A stretch of DNA of 64,000 nucleotides from Globisporangium splendens (taxonomy: Eukaryota; Oomycota; Peronosporomycetes; Pythiales; Pythiaceae), in the NCBI GenBank assembly GCA_006386115.1, contig VFIW01000069.1, positions 1 to 64,000 on the forward strand, read 5' to 3'. Position 1 is the first letter of the stretch. The number at the start of each line of letters is the position of its first letter. The notes beneath the pieces were generated by a model. The model did not search any database. It was given only the letters and a program-made list of their open reading frames with translations, and was not told where the DNA came from. The position numbers and the translations under genes are program-made. Below, in pieces: positions 1-11,622 of this stretch.

Positions 1-309
1 CAGGTCGCCGACTGTGCTCTCCAGCGTCCTTTTCTTGTCCTCAAAACGTTCCCACGCCAAGACGTCGCTTTCTTGGGTGTTTTCATTCAACAGTGTCTGG
101 ATCTCGTGGAGGTCGCAGAGTCCGCTGTAGTACAGCGCCTCAGACGACCCTGCTAACAGCGCACTACCGACGGCAGCACGCTTGCTCGACGCATCGACAG
201 CGAGCGCGAATCGCTCGAGGAAGTCGCGCAGCAGCCCGTCTCTGTCGGCCGAGAAGCTCGCGTTGTCTCCCTCGCTCGCGACTGCGGCTTCGTACGCGTC
301 GTCCTCCAT
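1..309 (-). CDS. Partial mirror copy of first exon of the giant gene
   Basis: Reading leftward from the ATG at 309-307, this is the same coding sequence as 945-1253 of the right-hand gene, with no change I can see. It runs off the left edge of the window at a point still inside exon 1. If the inverted repeat is genuine, a second, head-to-head copy of the gene or a truncated duplicate lies outside the window. If the repeat is an assembly artefact this entry does not exist. The sequence in view cannot decide. Confidence 0.5.
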   Translation of the reverse strand, partial: MEDDAYEAAVASEGDNASFSADRDGLLRDFLERFALAVDASSKRAAVGSALLAGSSEALYYSGLCDLHEIQTLLNENTQESDVLAWERFEDKKRTLESTVGDL

Positions 310-446
310 GCTCGCGGTCTTGTGGTGTGGCGTCAGCACCGCACTGCTTCTTTCTCTCTCTCTGGGTCTGACTCGGCGTCTGACTCTGGGTCTGACTCGG
401 CGTCTTGTCTCTCGCTGGCTCTTGTCTCACTTGCTCTCGACGGCGC

Positions 447-462
447 AAATTCGACAATGAGA
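447..462 (-). promoter_or_regulatory. Mirrored initiator-like element
   Basis: This is the exact reverse complement of the initiator-like element at 792-807 and points leftward toward the mirrored start codon at 309. Confidence 0.4.
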
Positions 463-541
463 GCTGCGCGCCTAGGTGAAGTTGAAGATCCTAAGCAGAG
501 TGGGAGGAGGGAATAAAACCTCGACAGAAGATATGTTGGTT

Positions 542-712
542 TCTTGGATGGGTTGAGAAATATCCGATAAATATGAAAAAATTGGGCTCATCATCCGTAA
601 ATAGAAATATGTGCTCCAGCTTTTGGCGATGCAGCTTGACTTCAATCACATATTTACGATTAAATTCAGATTTCAATGTATTTGACTCGACATGACAGTT
701 GGCACATTTTTC
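542..712. other. Unique spacer of the inverted repeat
   Basis: These 171 bases separate the two arms and are AT-richer than them. They hold no convincing open frame. With outward-facing initiator-like elements on both sides, the arms plus spacer would act as a symmetric bidirectional promoter if real. Confidence 0.6.
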
Positions 713-1253
713 AACCCACATATCTTCTGTCGAGGTTTTATTCCCTCCTCCCACTCTGCTTAGGATCTTCAACTTCACCTAGGCGCGCAGCTCTCATTGT
801 CGAATTTGCGCCGTCGAGAGCAAGTGAGACAAGAGCCAGCGAGAGACAAGACGCCGAGTCAGACCCAGAGTCAGACGCCGAGTCAGACCCAGAGAGAGAG
901 AAAGAAGCAGTGCGGTGCTGACGCCACACCACAAGACCGCGAGCATGGAGGACGACGCGTACGAAGCCGCAGTCGCGAGCGAGGGAGACAACGCGAGCTT
1001 CTCGGCCGACAGAGACGGGCTGCTGCGCGACTTCCTCGAGCGATTCGCGCTCGCTGTCGATGCGTCGAGCAAGCGTGCTGCCGTCGGTAGTGCGCTGTTA
1101 GCAGGGTCGTCTGAGGCGCTGTACTACAGCGGACTCTGCGACCTCCACGAGATCCAGACACTGTTGAATGAAAACACCCAAGAAAGCGACGTCTTGGCGT
1201 GGGAACGTTTTGAGGACAAGAAAAGGACGCTGGAGAGCACAGTCGGCGACCTG
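713..1253. repeat. Right arm of a large inverted repeat
   Basis: Partner of 1-541. It covers the upstream region, the 5' leader and the first 309 coding bases of the giant gene that starts at 945. Confidence 0.93.
792..807 (+). promoter_or_regulatory. Oomycete initiator-like element
   Basis: The sequence TCTCATTGTCGAATTT resembles the described oomycete initiator consensus (GCTCATTYYNCAWTTT), including the CTCATT core and trailing TTT. It lies about 140 bases upstream of the ATG at 945, a plausible distance for a transcription start. Confidence 0.5.
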
Positions 1254-4200
1254 CAGGCGAGGTATTGCCACAAGAAGGCGGCGCGTCTGCAGCAGCGGCT
1301 GCTGTTGCTGCAAATGGAACTGCAAAAGAGACTCAACAAACCAAAAGATGATTTTCAGGTATGCTTTGTGTCATCTCGTGTTCTTTGTCTTTCAACACAC
1401 GCGGTAACGGTCCGTGTGAACTGAGGAACTTTAGTCTCATCATTTTTTTGTTGATATTTTGTATCAACGATATCCAGGAAGCGAGCTCAAAGCTTGCGAG
1501 CGCACTCGGCATTTTCTTTTCGGACCAAGCTCCAACTTCGGCTGCCGCTTCTACTAACACGGAACAGAACAGCATGCTGTCGACGAAACTCAAGTACGTT
1601 ATCGCTTTCTGGCATTCTCTCTCTCTCTCTGTTTCACTCTTGCCTTGAAGTGGTAATTACTTTCTACTCATCTTGTTGGGGTTCTGCGCAGCAATGCTCT
1701 GATTGATACGGAACAGATCATCACGAGCAAGTTGAGCTACTTGAAAGTCTACACCAGCGACGATGATCTTCTACGTGCTGCGCGCGGTGCATTAGATGGT
1801 TTGGGCATCTACGCTCGAGAACTCTGGTTCCATCGTCTGTACTTCTCAGAGCTCGGGTCCGATTGGAAGCCCACTGCTGAACAACGCTGGTCACTGCTCG
1901 AGCTGTTTCTGGATCGATACTATTTTGACTACGTTGATGTGAAAGGGTACGTCATCTTGTTGCCGCACCCCGCATTTGCATGTGTTCATTTCTAATGCTG
2001 TGTTTCGAAACATGGTCTGCAGATACTTGGATTTGATTTTGGAAGATTTGAAGCGTGAGAGCAAAACTTTTACAAACCGCCCATTCAGCTATCGCAATGC
2101 ACACCAAAAGCTGTCGTTCGCCCACCTGGAGAAATTGCATCAAAAGGCTCCCGATCTCTTTCGAGATAGCGTCCAGTTTGCGACTCGTGCGATACAACTG
2201 CAGCAAGCCACTGCCGAACAAGAGAAAGCAGAAGCGATCAACTTCAGAGACGAAGCCAAGCGTCAATGTGAACTCCAGAACCTGTCCAAGTATCTCGAGT
2301 ACCTGAGCGATTTCTCGGCTGCCGTGAACTCGCTACGGTTGACATTGCTTCATCAAAAGTTGAGGCTACTGCATCTTCAGCATATGGAGACTCCAAGCGA
2401 GCCTGAACTTCTCATGACGCTGCTGGAATACATCAAGATTCCTCGCTTGGGTGCTTCGTACATGAAGCCTAAGGTATCAGCTGGCATTCCAGCTGAGCAT
2501 GTTGTCGCTCTTGGTAGTGCAAATAGTCTCGGGTACGACACGCTCACCAGTGATGCTGACCGTCAAGTTATTTGCGACGTTTTGGAAGTTCTGTGGAGCT
2601 CTGATAACGCACCCGAAAGCATTGACAACTCGCTTGCAGAGTATCTTACAGACAACTTTCTGCGACCAGAAAAAGCACTTTGCAAGATCAAAGCTGGGAA
2701 GGGTGATGTGCTGGAGTGGACGAAGCAGCTGTCTGGCGTGGGAAACAGTCTAGCCGACCTCTCCAGTACATCGGAGCTCACATTTTGCGCTTCCAACCCG
2801 TCGCACTTTGGTGCCAATGACGACTTGACCATCTTCATTCGTGTCCGCAATGTCAAACTTGTCACGGTTCATCTGTACGAGATCTGCACGATCGACTACT
2901 ATTCTCGCATTCGCAAGGAGATTCAGGGTGATATTAATCTGGACGGGTTGCTGCCGAACGATGAGCAACGAATCGATCTGAGCCACTTGACCCCCTTCCA
3001 CGAGTCAAGAATTCCGGTTACGTTTCCTCAAGCGAAGTCGAAGCGCGGTGTGTTCGTCGTCGAAGTACTTGAAGGTGGGCAAACGTGTCGTGCGATTCTT
3101 CGAAAAGGGTTCTTGCGTCATGTCGAACGTATCACGATTGAGGGCCATGAATTGCTGGTCCTCGATGAAAGAGGAGAGATGGTTCGAGATGCTCGCGCAT
3201 TGGTACTCAACTTGAAGTCTGGCAACAGTAAAGCTCAACCTGGGCGGTACTACAACGCAGACGGGAGTGGCAAAATTCTCATCCCATTCCGGCATCGAAG
3301 TGCAGCGAATGATCAGTACGCAATCGTATTTTGCCACAACGACTTTGGATTCTTTCAGCGATCCTTTGTGTACTTGACGGAGAAACTGGAGCTCTGCGCT
3401 GATATGCACATTGACTACGAGCAATTGGTGCCTGGCGCAAAGGCGCAGCTTGTCGCCCGGCCGTATCTGCTGGTTGGTGATGTCCGTCAAGAGGTCTCTT
3501 TTGACACTCTGACTCAAGTGACCATGGCGGTCAAGTTTGCCAAAGCGGGATCTGAGACTGGTGGGAGCGAGGAAGTTCAGGCCTTTAGTGGTATGCAGCA
3601 TTTCATCGAGTCAGATTGCTCGTTTGAGATCCCCATGGATACAGACTCCTTCACGGTCACATTATCGGCACGCGCGTCGAAGCCAGATCAAAGCGGGTCG
3701 AGCGTTGGCGGTGGGAAGTACGCACCACCGCTCTTGAGCTGCACGAAGCCGTTTCAAGTGACTCGCGTCATGAAATCCGCTGGAATAGCCTCACTCCACC
3801 TGACGCGCCGACCGACTCCATCATCCAATGCTCCGGAATACATTCTGATGGTGCTCGGCCACAATGGCGAATCGGTGCCGAATGCAGAAGTTGAGGTTGT
3901 TTGTGAGCACGTCTACTTCGTGAACGAAATCGCCACAAAGTTGCAATCAAGTCTCAGTGGTGAAATTCATCTGGGGCAGCTTATCGGTGTCCAGAGGATC
4001 AGTGCTACTTTGCCGAAACAGCGAGAGTTGGGAGAGTGGGATTGGAAGCTTCCCAACTTCCGTTTCTGCCAGCCTCAAAACATGTATTGCTCGGTCGGCG
4101 AAGTGATCGAGATCCCAATCGCCCCTGTTTTTCGTGACCAAATGCTCGCATGGCACTCCCAGGATCTGGTATCACTTTGCCGAGTCATCAAGCCTGCACG

Positions 4201-7200
4201 TTACGAACCAGTGCTTGAACAAGTTTCCTCAACGATCGACGTTGTGAAGAACAAGGATGGGGTTCCTGTTCTCTTCAGTATCGTAGCCCCTACCAGCGGT
4301 CAATACGCATTTTACGTTCGTCCATTGGCTCTCAAATTTCCTATCACCGTGGTAGGTAAGAAGAACAGCGCACTCCCGATCCAAGGCGACGTCCTCATTC
4401 TGAAGCAACAACTGCTGTTGTCTAGTCCTTGTCGTCCGCTGACAATTCTGTCGCAAGAGATCAAACGTGAGGGTGAATCGAAGCAACCTGTTTTGGAAAT
4501 TCAGCTGAAGAACTTTTCGGAAGAATCGACACACGTGATTGTGACGTTCAGGCAGTTCCTGGATGCTGAAGGGAAGAGCATTGACCAAGTCGTGAGCGGA
4601 AACGGTCTGCAGAGTACTTCCAAGTCTGGATTTCGCTTGCCGGATTTGATGCTTGATGTTTCACTTCTCGAGAACGAGTTTCTGAAGAAGCGAAAGATCA
4701 GTGATGAATACAAGTATATCCTCGAGCGCCGTTTACTCGCGCAGTCCAACCCAAGCTCACTTCTTTATCTCGGTTCACCGATTGTACCAAAGCCGTCGCT
4801 TCTGCAGAATCCGCACGAAGTGAACAGTACAGACATGGAAGAAGTCGTCATGGGTAAAGGCGAGAAAGTTCGCGGAATGAAGGATGCGAAACGTGTAGGC
4901 TTATGCAAAGGAGGAGCAGCGAGACATCGAATATTGTCTTCAGATGACCCAACCGTTGGATTACCCAGTGTTTCGTTTCTCGCGCAAAGATCGCAAATAT
5001 TGATGTCCAAGTTGCCTGCCGACGGACTGGTTCGTGTCGATTTGAAGGAGCTCGACTTTTTCTCAGACAAATTGGACACAAGCGAAGGTTCTTTCGAAGT
5101 GGTCGTGCTGGCTATCGATTACGATCGCAGACAAGTGTGCTCCAATGAATCAGCGATGACGTTGGCTACTGACCCACACAAGATGGCTGCTATCCACAAG
5201 CGCGACGTCAGACTCTCCGAGGATGAAGCATTGGACCACACGAAGCACTATTCGCAGAAACAACTCCACGAAGTGGTGTTAGCTGGTGAGACACGGGTGT
5301 TACCTCGGTCGAGTTCGACAAAGTACGCTCTCTACGAGAGTATCGACGATGCTTTGGATCTGTGGAACACGCTGTGCAATGATGCTGACCTACGGGAGCT
5401 GACTGAGCGGCTTCGTGAATGGCCGACCATGAACCTGCAGTCGAAGCACAAGTTCTACTATGCGAACTTGTCGGATGACCTGAATGTGTTCCTCTATCGG
5501 AAAGACAACTCGTTCTTTGAGCAGTTCATCAAGCCTCTCGTGGGAGCGAAGATTAGCAAGTCGTTAATTGACCACTATCTGCTGGGAGACGAAGCTGCGA
5601 TCCGGAAGCTGTACTTAGCTCCAGGGGTGTTCCAGGAACTAAGTGTGGTCGAGAAGCTGTTGATTGTAGAGCGAATCTCCTCTGTGCGCGATGTCAAGCG
5701 AATCTGCGAGCGAGTGTGTCTCGATATCGAGACTGCGACAGATCCGAATAAACTCGTGGGGCTTTTCGAGTCGGTGTTATCGCAAGGTGCAGTCAAACCG
5801 TCGGAGAGACCAGAAGAATCTCTTGTGGACTATGAATGTGACGAAGAGTCTTTCAAACCTTTTGAGTCATGTCCTGGCGGATCGGGATTTGCGTTTGGGG
5901 GCGCTCCTATTGTATCCACCACTTGTGCAGCAATGCCGAAGTCTTTTTCACGTAAAAGGATGGAAATGCAGATTTTGTCACGAAGTTCTGCTGGGATCGA
6001 AATCGGGAATACCGAAGATAGCGACGATGACTTTGGGGTCGTGAGTATCAGCAGCGACGAAGGCGACAGCGAAGACGATGGTGACGGAATGAATACCGAC
6101 AAAGAAGACGAACTGAAGCAGAAGGCTGCCAAAAAGAAAAGAGAAGTGCCGTACATCCCACCAGGAAAAGTTCGCATGCTGCAAGAGAAGCGATTCTACG
6201 CCAAGCAGCGCCCGCATCTCGACGGGAGGAACAACTTTTGGAAAGCCTACGCAGAGCATATCTTGCACGTAAAGACATCGCATTCTAGCAGTGACAACGC
6301 GCGCTTTTTAAGCGCATACTTCCCGGAGGCATTGCTGTCATTAAACGAAGGACTACTGGCACTTGCAGTCTTGGATTTACCGATCATACCGACAGCGTCG
6401 ACGGAGGTCCGTATCGTGTCGCCTGCTGGTACGCAAGTGGAGCTGTGTCCAACTCGCGACGTGATTCTGTACCATCAAAACATCGAGCCTGGAGAGTGCG
6501 CAGAAGATCCCAACTCGAACCTGATTCTGAAACAAAAGATTGTTCGCTATAACGAGAGCCGAGGATACGCAAGTCGTGCGAGTGAAGCCAGGGCGGTGCT
6601 GGAGCTTGTCATCGGCAGCATATACACTTGCGTAGTGGATGCAAGCAATGTTGGATCTTCTCAGCTCTCCAGTGTGAACTTGCTGATGCAAATCCCCGAA
6701 GGAGCAATTCCACTGTTTGAATCGAGTTTTTTCACAAAGAACCACGTGATCGACATCCCACCAAATCATACGGCGACGCACACCGTCGACTTCTATTTCC
6801 CGGAGGCGGGCACATTTAGTCACTATCCTGCTCATGCTTCCCTGGGTGGAAAGATTGTGGCCTGGACAGCCACGAGAGCGTCCCTCGAGGTGTTGCAGAA
6901 GCCGACTCGAGTCGATTTGACCTCATGGAGTGACGTATCGGCGCGGGGATCGTTAGACGATGTGCTGAGCTATCTTTCAAGCCAGAAGAAGGTGCTCAGT
7001 ATTGACTTGTCGCCGCTGGGCTGGCGTTGCCAGGGAGACGAATCGTTCTACCGTGGCTTGACTGGATTTCTTCGAGAGAAAATGATTTTCAACGAGAGTG
7101 TCTGGAAGTACGCGCTTCGGTATGGCGATGTCGTGGGTACACAAGAGTTGCTGGCGAGCTCGACGCACCTGATGCAAAGCGTTGGGATGGGTATCGACAC

Positions 7201-8554
7201 GTCGTTCGTCTCTGCGATGGAACTGTACCACTACGAGCGATACATCAAAGCTCTGAGCAATGGGTTCGACCACTCCGAGTTCGGTCCCTTCCTACATCGG
7301 CGTGTTCACAAAATCACGGCGGGTACTGTCGCCTCGAGCGCCAGCTCTGGGAAAGGAGCTCGAATTCTGAACAAGAAGGCTCGTGATTTCTACACTGCTT
7401 TGTGCCAGCGATTGGGACATTTTGCAACCCTGGATGGCCAGCCGCTGCTCGTGCTGACGTACTTTATGCTTCTCTTCCATCGCATGGAGGACGCCGTCTC
7501 TGTATTTGCGCGTCTCCAAGCGCTCCCAGCGTCGAAGCGGAGCGCCGTCGAAGGCACCGTGCAGTACGATTATGTTGACTCGTATTTGGATTTGTTCCGG
7601 GACCACAGAGACGGAAACACGTTTGCAGTAGCGCGTCGCAACGTACGAAAGTACGAGAAGCACCCGTATGCACGATGGCGAGAACGGTTTGTGTGTTTGG
7701 GAGATTATATCGCTGAGTTTGACCAGTTTGAAGAGAAGAAGAAGCTTCAGGCTGCGGAAGACTCGACTCGAGCCGATGTGCCTGTCAGTGACACGCTCGA
7801 AAGCGCTCCAGTCACTACAACCCTCCAAGTCAAGTTGGATGCCATCATAAGCGGCAACGAAGTGCACTTGACGTCGCAGCTCGTGAGTAAGTGCGACATC
7901 TCGTTCTACCCGATCGACATCGAGTTTATGTTTTCAACAGAGCCTTTCGATACGTTTTCGGACTCGGCCAGTTCCACCAGCTCCAGTTTGTTGTTGATCC
8001 AGCCGAGAAGCTTCATCACAGTCGATCTTGAGCCAGCACAAAGCGAAAACTCGGTCTCAAAAACAGTTGTCCAGATCCCGGACGCACTAGCAGATCAGCA
8101 AATGATGATCCGCATTCGTGAGCAAACCGAGACGCGCGAGATCGAGACCGTTGCAGCTCCGATTGACTTGACGCGCTCGTACTTCAATTCGACCTTGCAT
8201 GTGGAAGTGATGAAGCAAAGCGGCATCCTGCAGGTGTTCCACAAGGGACTGCCTGTGTCCAAGTGCTACGTCAAGGTGTACGCGAAAGTGTCGTCGTCAT
8301 CGATGGGGGCAACTTTAGGTGTCCGCAGCAGTTCGGGAAAGTCACAGTTTTACAAGGACGGGTACACGGACGTGCTCGGGAAGTTCGACTACGCTGGCGT
8401 GAACGGCGACCTGATCGAGCGCGTGGAGAAGTTTTCGATCTTGACCTCGCACGCCAAGTTCGGGACGAGCGTCCAGCAAGCCGACCCTCCCGTGCTCGCG
8501 ACGACGCTCGGCGATTTCCAGCACCAGGAGATGCACGACACGCTGTTGTACTAA
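945..8554 (+). CDS. Giant protein with alpha-2-macroglobulin-like beta domains
   Basis: Four exons join in phase: 945-1358, 1478-1593, 1692-1946 and 2023-8554, giving about 2438 aa. All introns are GT-AG. The N-terminal ~450 residues are helical with coiled-coil-like stretches. From about residue 500 the pattern resembles macroglobulin-type beta domains: a predicted strand block, then NLDGLLPNDE, RGVFVVEVLEGG and RKGFL. No signal peptide, transmembrane segment or thioester motif is visible, so a cytosolic location is inferred. Near the middle is an acidic serine/aspartate tract (SDEGDSEDDGDG) followed by a lysine-rich stretch. The last third again looks like beta domains and helical repeats. 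I do not recognise a named orthologue. The start is the first ATG after the initiator-like element and keeps exon 1 fully open. The ends of the family and its function are unknown. Confidence 0.85.
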
Positions 8555-9138
8555 GCGAGTGGATTTGAGTAAAGAAAAAGAAATGTGTGTATAGGATGTT
8601 GTGCATCTAGTTGCGATCCTGATGTTTTGCATGAGTGTGTAGGTGAATGCACATTTGTTTAGTTGCGAGTAGCGAGAACGCTTTTCACTTTTCTGTCGAT
8701 GTTTTAATGGTGGCGGTGAGAGCTGTTTGGTGAATCTGTCACACCATAATGCCAGCTATATTTTTGCACACCTCGATGATGACATTGTTTTAGGGTCATT
8801 CCAGCCCACAGTGACATTGTCATCTGGTGATGATTCACGTGCCCGACCCTAAAAATCTCACCTTCCTCGCAATTACAAGAATAACTCTATACTCAAAACA
8901 CCTACGTAAAAAATCCGAGCTCTTCCCGTAAACTAGTCTAGGACACGGATCTCCATTATTTCAATCGGTTGAAGCAGAAACCGGTTTTACTCAGCGACTG
9001 CATTCCGTCACTAACCGGCTAGTTAGTTTGTTTTTGTGTGGAACAGCAGTTTCTCTATTAGTGTGCCGTCTCTCGGCAAAAGGGGAGGCAAGATAACACA
9101 CACGTGGGAGAACAAGACAAGACGAGGAGCTGATCGCC
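8555..9138. other. Intergenic region before UFL1
   Basis: It holds the 3' end of the giant gene (an A-rich stretch follows the stop codon) and the upstream region of UFL1. I see no open frame of interest, repeat or clear initiator match. Confidence 0.6.
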
Positions 9139-11622
9139 ATGGATGAGATCGCGCTGCTCCAGCAGCAACTGGCGGCCGTGCAGCAGCAGGAGTCGGCGCT
9201 CAAGCTCTCGGACCACAATGTGGTCGACCTGCTCATGAAGCTGCAGCAGCTCAACAAGATCCAGGTCGTGCACACGCTCACGGGCAAGCAGTTCCTCACG
9301 CCGACGCAGATCGAGCGCGAGATCCAGGACTACGTCACGCTCAACGCCGGCCGCATCAGCATGACGGAGCTCCAGCAGCTCATCAACGTCGACCGCTCGT
9401 ACGTAGAGAAGTACGTGGCACAACTCGTGCGAAACAAGAAGAATAGCAGCGGCTCAGTCTATTTCGTGGTCAACAGCGGCGAAGAAGTGGTCACGAATTG
9501 GTACCTAGACGCGATCATGGAGGACACGAACACGCTGCTGCAGGAGAGCGGCACGACCACGGTCGGCGAACTCGCGCAGCAGTATGGGTTCACGGTCGAG
9601 TACATGAAAGAGGTCGTGGCGTCGCGTCTGGGCTCGATTCTGTTGGCACAGGAGCGCGGGAACGTGCTGTACACGCACTCGTTCGTGGAGTCGCAAAAGG
9701 CGCAGATCCGCGGCGTGTTCAGTGCGATCACGCGGCCGATGTTCGTTCCCGATATCACGCGCTTGTACCGCTTTGAGGAGAAAGTGATCGATGAGTGCCT
9801 GCAAGAGTTGATTCAGAAACGCGTGCTCATGGGGACGCTGCGTGGCCGCGAGTACGTGCCGTATGTGTTCATTGAAGCGCAACGCGACAGCATGTACTCG
9901 TTCTTCCAGCAGAACGGGTACTTGGACAACGCGCGTGCGTTGCAGCTGCAGGTGACGCGTCCGTATGACTTTTTGAAGCGGCGATTCCCCGATGCGATCC
10001 CACTGAAGGACTGTGTCGTGAGCCACGCGCTGCACTTGCAAGTGGAAGGCTCGATCGAGGCGGCGGTGAACGAGGCGTCTTTTGTGGATCTGCGTACCAT
10101 TATGCCGAGTGGGATCCAATCGAGCGACGTGGCGATGCTGTTGTCCAAGTCTCCAAACGTGGCGCGAGGATCGACGGAGGCGTACCAGATTAGCGACGTT
10201 TTCGCCGTCAGCAAGGCATTCGTGGATGCCAGTATTGAGAAACTAAAGCAAGATGCCTCGGCGAAGGCTCTGAAAGCGTCCTCGGAGCAGCGCAGTGTCG
10301 TGAACAGTACTCTTGCGAAAGAGACCTCGGCGGCCAACAGCAAGTTTGACAATGACGACGACGATGACGAAGACGATGATTTCGGAGATAAGCGTGGTGG
10401 AAAGCGTGGCAAGAAAGCGAACAAAGCTACTGGTGGTAGTGCAGACGACACTGGAGCAGACAAGAAATCGAAACGTGGCAAAGGAGGAGGTAAAAATGGT
10501 GCTGAGGAAGCTAAGTCAAAGGGCGGCAAAGGCAAGAAAGGCAAGAAGGAAGACGATGGGGCTCCTGCATCGAGTAGCTCGTCGAAGCGGTCAAGCGCGT
10601 CGTCAACGGGATCTGTCTCTATTGTCCCATCGCATGATGCGCTGTTTGAACTGTTGGTGTCGTGGTTCCCCCAGCTTGAGGACGAAGACGAGCTTCTTGG
10701 TGGCCTCGCGAACCACTTTGATTCACAAGTTGAGACGATCTACACGTCGGCTCTAAGCGCGGCGCTGTCCAGTATTATCCGTGGTGACACTGCTTCTCTA
10801 CGCGAGCTGCGGAAGAAGTTTGAAGACCAATTCGACGATCGCTTTACCCTGTTGTCTGTTTTTGAAAAGGGTTTCAACAAACTGACGATGTCTGTGGATG
10901 CGAAAGATAAGCCAGAGATGGAGCAATTGGCTGTACTGGAGACGTACCTCTTGGAGTCTGCAGGCGTTGAACTCGCATCGTTAGTGACAAGCTTCGTGGC
11001 CGAGTCAAACTCACTGGAAATGGACGGTGTTCCACCATTTACGCAACCAGCCGAGGGTGCTGAAGCCAGCTCGGCGCCGAAGTTAATGGCCAGTCTGAGT
11101 GATGAAAACAAGAAAATGCTGGAGAGCAATCTACCTCTGTCGACCGCGAATGCGATTGTTCGTCTCTGGACTTTCGCTGTGGCAGGTCGGCGGTCTCTGG
11201 GTGACTTTATGCTTCACATTCCTGTGCTAGCAGATGCGCTGAGTATGCCATTGCGGAAGCTTGATCGCAAAAAAGAGCGCCAAGTGATCTTTGGATACCG
11301 TCATATCGTCATTGCTGAATTGGATCAGCTCGGTACTGATGATATTCCAGCGACTGCGGCGCGTCTCTTGCAGCTATTTTTCCAGCAAACGACAGGATTC
11401 CCAACCGCGTTCCCCAAAGACACGCTTTCTTTTGCTTCCACGGTGCTGAATGCGTTCCGCGCATCGATTCCCGAGTCACCGATGGCGAAATTGGACGCAT
11501 TTGTGGCCCTTGCGCAACAGCTTTCTGAGCAAGAAGCTGGCAGCCTCCAGGAAGGCAACTGGTCTGAAGTGGTGGACGAGATTCGTACGCTGGTGTTGGC
11601 GAAGGACATTGCTTCGGCCTGA
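9139..11622 (+). CDS. UFL1: E3 UFM1-protein ligase 1
   Basis: This single-exon 827-aa protein matches UFL1, the scaffold-type E3 that transfers the ubiquitin-like modifier UFM1 to substrates such as ribosomal protein uL24 at the ER surface, with DDRGK1 and CDK5RAP3. The N-terminus has the family signature: a helical start, then VVHTLTGKQFLTP, and the winged-helix stretch with LQQLINVDRSYVEKYV, where human UFL1 has closely similar text. Length is close to the human protein (794 aa). Residues about 395-480 form a low-complexity insert, first Asp/Glu-rich then Lys/Gly-rich, larger than I expect in animals. The C-terminal third is a helical domain. The stop is TGA, which matters because it shows that TGA works as a stop codon in this genome. 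Confidence 0.93.
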   Translation: MDEIALLQQQLAAVQQQESALKLSDHNVVDLLMKLQQLNKIQVVHTLTGKQFLTPTQIEREIQDYVTLNAGRISMTELQQLINVDRSYVEKYVAQLVRNKKNSSGSVYFVVNSGEEVVTNWYLDAIMEDTNTLLQESGTTTVGELAQQYGFTVEYMKEVVASRLGSILLAQERGNVLYTHSFVESQKAQIRGVFSAITRPMFVPDITRLYRFEEKVIDECLQELIQKRVLMGTLRGREYVPYVFIEAQRDSMYSFFQQNGYLDNARALQLQVTRPYDFLKRRFPDAIPLKDCVVSHALHLQVEGSIEAAVNEASFVDLRTIMPSGIQSSDVAMLLSKSPNVARGSTEAYQISDVFAVSKAFVDASIEKLKQDASAKALKASSEQRSVVNSTLAKETSAANSKFDNDDDDDEDDDFGDKRGGKRGKKANKATGGSADDTGADKKSKRGKGGGKNGAEEAKSKGGKGKKGKKEDDGAPASSSSSKRSSASSTGSVSIVPSHDALFELLVSWFPQLEDEDELLGGLANHFDSQVETIYTSALSAALSSIIRGDTASLRELRKKFEDQFDDRFTLLSVFEKGFNKLTMSVDAKDKPEMEQLAVLETYLLESAGVELASLVTSFVAESNSLEMDGVPPFTQPAEGAEASSAPKLMASLSDENKKMLESNLPLSTANAIVRLWTFAVAGRRSLGDFMLHIPVLADALSMPLRKLDRKKERQVIFGYRHIVIAELDQLGTDDIPATAARLLQLFFQQTTGFPTAFPKDTLSFASTVLNAFRASIPESPMAKLDAFVALAQQLSEQEAGSLQEGNWSEVVDEIRTLVLAKDIASA

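Larger units (their letters stand above)
1..541. repeat. Left arm of a large inverted repeat
   Basis: Positions x and 1254-x are complementary from base 1 inward to about 541 (partner arm 713-1253). All translated frames I compared in the two arms are identical and I saw only isolated mismatches near the inner edge. The arm contains the mirror of the giant gene's 5' leader and first-exon start. It touches the window edge, so its true outer end is unknown. It may be a real inverted duplication or an assembly fold-back. Confidence 0.93.

Noticed and set aside
797..1090. 97-codon frame upstream of and overlapping the giant gene (mirrored at 164-457)
   Set aside because: It is in another frame of the leader and exon 1. 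The product is an Arg/Gln-rich low-complexity string with no protein-like features.
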